In this document: piece by piece, positions 5,059 to 6,541 of the stretch
Numbering within the stretch: the first letter of the stretch is position 1
Layout of the letters: the number at the start of each line of letters is the position of its first letter
DNA from: Bryobacterales bacterium
GTDB taxonomy: Bacteria; Acidobacteriota; Terriglobia; Bryobacterales; Bryobacteraceae
Direction: 5' to 3'
Assembly (NCBI GenBank): GCA_003139735.1
Contig: PLGA01000382.1
Coordinates: 1 to 6,541, forward strand
Length of the DNA: 6,541 bases
Notes under the pieces: generated by a model
Databases searched by the model: none
What the model saw: only the letters and a program-made list of their open reading frames with translations
What the model was told of the DNA's origin: nothing
Made by a program: the position numbers and the translations under genes

Positions 5059-6294
5059 TTGACAGACGACTTAAGCAAGCCCTCAGTCATCGGCCCCGAC
5101 CATCAAATCGCGGCTCCTGCCCGTCCCCGGCATAAGATTGCGTGGATCGTCTTCTGGAGTCTCTTGCTGCTGGCTCTTGTACTGGCGTTCTTGCTGATCT
5201 TACGCCACCATGAGGCGGCCAAGAAAGCGGCGGCAGCGGCGGCGCGGCCCGTGCCGGGGATCAGCGTGACGAGCGTGACGGCCCAAAAGGGCAGCATCGG
5301 CGTTTATCTCGACTCAATCGGTACAGTGACCCCGGTCTATACCGTTTCGATTACGAGCGAGGTGACGGGGCTGATCGTAACCGTGCATTACCAGGAGGGT
5401 CAACTCGTACAGAAGGGCGATCCGCTGGTGGATATCGATGCGCGTCCTTACAGCGCTACGCTTTTGCAGGCGCAAGGGGCGCTGGAAAGGGACGAAGGCG
5501 TGCTCGCGCAGGCGCAGATGGACGTGGAACGCTACCGCACCGCGCGCGAACGCAACGCCATTGCACAGCAGGTTCTGGACGACCAGGAAAAGCTTGTGCT
5601 CCAGGACGAAGGCACTGTCAAGAACGACCGGGGAATGGTGCAATACGACCAGGTTCAAGTCGACTTTTGCCACATCACCGCTCCGATCGCCGGCCGGGTG
5701 GGTTTGCGGCTGGTGGATCCGGGCAACGTCGTGCAGTCCGCCGGAACGGCGACCCTCGCGGTCATTACGCAGTTGGATCCCACCACCGTCATTTTCACAA
5801 TACCGCAAGACAGTCTGGGCCAGGTTCAAGCTCGCCTGGCGAAGGGCGCGCAGCTTCCCGTCGATGCCTTCGACCGCACCGCGCAGAAGAAGATTACAAG
5901 CGGGACGCTGTTGACGCTCGACAACCAAATCGACACGACAACCGCAACGGTGAAAGGCCGGGCGATCTTCGACAACAAGAACGACGCACTATTTCCGAAC
6001 CAGTTTGTAAACACCCGGCTGCTGGTAAACACGCTGCAGGGAGTGACATTGATTCCGGCATCGGCCGTACAGCAGAATGGCCAGGCATCGTTCGTGTACG
6101 TGATCCAAAGCGATTTCGCCCATATGCGGAGCGTCAAGCCGGGAGTCACGGACGGAGGTTTGATGCAGGTTGCCGGCATCAATCCTGGAGACGTGGTCGC
6201 CAACGGCAGCTTCGATAAGTTGCAGGACAACGCCAAGGTCGCCGTCTCGAACGCGCCCGTCCCGGCCGCCGCGGGCGGGAGCAAGGCGCAGTGA
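5059..6294 (+). CDS. mdtA: RND efflux periplasmic adaptor subunit, MdtA-like
   Basis: This membrane-fusion protein bridges an inner-membrane RND pump and an outer-membrane channel for drug or metabolite export. From TTG 5059 it has 411 residues: a short cytosolic tail (1-26), one membrane anchor (27-48, [20 protein letters not shown]), and an Ala-rich linker. Next come the lipoyl/barrel-sandwich half (about 96-130, [21 protein letters not shown]), an alpha-helical hairpin (about 131-198), the second lipoyl half ([17 protein letters not shown], from 207), a beta-barrel and a membrane-proximal domain. The segments [28 protein letters not shown] and [10 protein letters not shown] closely follow E. 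coli MdtA. An upstream start (TTG 4936) would add 41 unremarkable residues before the anchor and has no good ribosome binding site. Its stop overlaps the permease start (GTGA), so the two are translationally coupled. An MdtA role is well supported, while substrate is not predictable. The mdtA symbol is by homology. Confidence 0.93.
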   Translation: MTDDLSKPSVIGPDHQIAAPARPRHKIAWIVFWSLLLLALVLAFLLILRHHEAAKKAAAAAARPVPGISVTSVTAQKGSIGVYLDSIGTVTPVYTVSITSEVTGLIVTVHYQEGQLVQKGDPLVDIDARPYSATLLQAQGALERDEGVLAQAQMDVERYRTARERNAIAQQVLDDQEKLVLQDEGTVKNDRGMVQYDQVQVDFCHITAPIAGRVGLRLVDPGNVVQSAGTATLAVITQLDPTTVIFTIPQDSLGQVQARLAKGAQLPVDAFDRTAQKKITSGTLLTLDNQIDTTTATVKGRAIFDNKNDALFPNQFVNTRLLVNTLQGVTLIPASAVQQNGQASFVYVIQSDFAHMRSVKPGVTDGGLMQVAGINPGDVVANGSFDKLQDNAKVAVSNAPVPAAAGGSKAQ

Positions 6295-6541
6295 GCCCAT
6301 CGCGTCCCTTTATTCAGCGGCCGGTCGCCACCTCTTTGTTGATGGCCGCAATCCTCCTGGTCGGCCTGGTTGGCTACACGCAACTGCCTGTTTCCGCATT
6401 GCCGGAAGTCGATTATCCGACCATTCAGGTACTCACCTTTTATCCTGGAGCAAGCCCCACGGTGATGTCGACGACCGTTACGGCCCCGCTGGAGCGCCAA
6501 TTCGGCGAACTGCAGGGATTGAGCCAGATGACGTCGACCAG
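6291..6541 (+). CDS. mdtB: RND efflux permease, MdtB-like (N-terminal fragment, runs off window)
   Basis: Only the first 83 codons are present; the window edge cuts the gene, which is normally over 1000 residues. It starts at GTG 6291, whose bases overlap the adaptor's TGA, with GGGAG 9 nt upstream. The visible part is diagnostic of the AcrB/MdtB/MdtC (HAE1) class: [17 protein letters not shown] (first membrane helix, about 12-31), then [16 protein letters not shown] (32-47), [10 protein letters not shown] and [17 protein letters not shown], the start of the periplasmic porter domain. The wording is very close to E. coli MdtB, which pumps with MdtC as a heteromultimer using the proton gradient, so an mdtC-like gene may follow. 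The proton-relay residues lie beyond the window and cannot be checked. Confidence 0.95.
   Translation, partial: MSPSRPFIQRPVATSLLMAAILLVGLVGYTQLPVSALPEVDYPTIQVLTFYPGASPTVMSTTVTAPLERQFGELQGLSQMTST

Overview
The window is GC-rich bacterial DNA with chromosomal-looking gene content and no phage, transposon, CRISPR or RNA-gene signal. Several genes are best started at TTG or GTG. The combination of a long AI-2E permease with an extra C-terminal module, a BON lipoprotein, CsbD and DUF3309 proteins, and an MdtA/MdtB-type efflux pair suggests a Gram-negative soil-type bacterium. Acidobacteriota is my best guess and a proteobacterium is possible; this is inference from gene content only.

Layout. (1) Bases 1-900, minus strand: a small exported YXWGXW-repeat protein (900 to 607), followed 18 bp later by an unrecognised secreted protein (588 to 1) whose C-terminus lies beyond the window. 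(2) Bases 901-1145: a 245-bp divergent spacer with a dyad-symmetric repeat close to the minus-strand start. (3) Bases 1146-4038, plus strand: four genes spaced 28, 20 and 43 bp apart, probably one operon. They are a double-BON-domain lipoprotein (TTG start), a CsbD-family protein, a 51-residue DUF3309-like membrane peptide, and a 636-residue AI-2E-family permease with an extra C-terminal module resembling a cobalamin cap plus B12-binding fold. (4) Bases 4135-4599, minus strand: a receiver-only response regulator, convergent with the permease. (5) Bases 4600-5058: a 459-bp divergent spacer containing a strong interrupted hairpin. (6) Bases 5059-6541, plus strand: an RND periplasmic adaptor (MdtA-like, TTG start by its ribosome binding site), overlapped by the GTG start of an RND permease (MdtB-like) cut off by the window end.

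Themes. Most genes act at the envelope: outer-membrane lipoprotein, inner-membrane permease, periplasmic adaptor and tripartite efflux pump. The BON-CsbD-DUF3309-AI-2E block looks like an envelope or osmotic stress operon. The most unusual element is the AI-2E permease tail: it keeps the overall layout of a B12-binding module, including an S-x-L-like segment, but has no histidine where the cobalamin lower ligand would sit. It may therefore be a cytosolic sensor or regulatory domain fused to a transporter.
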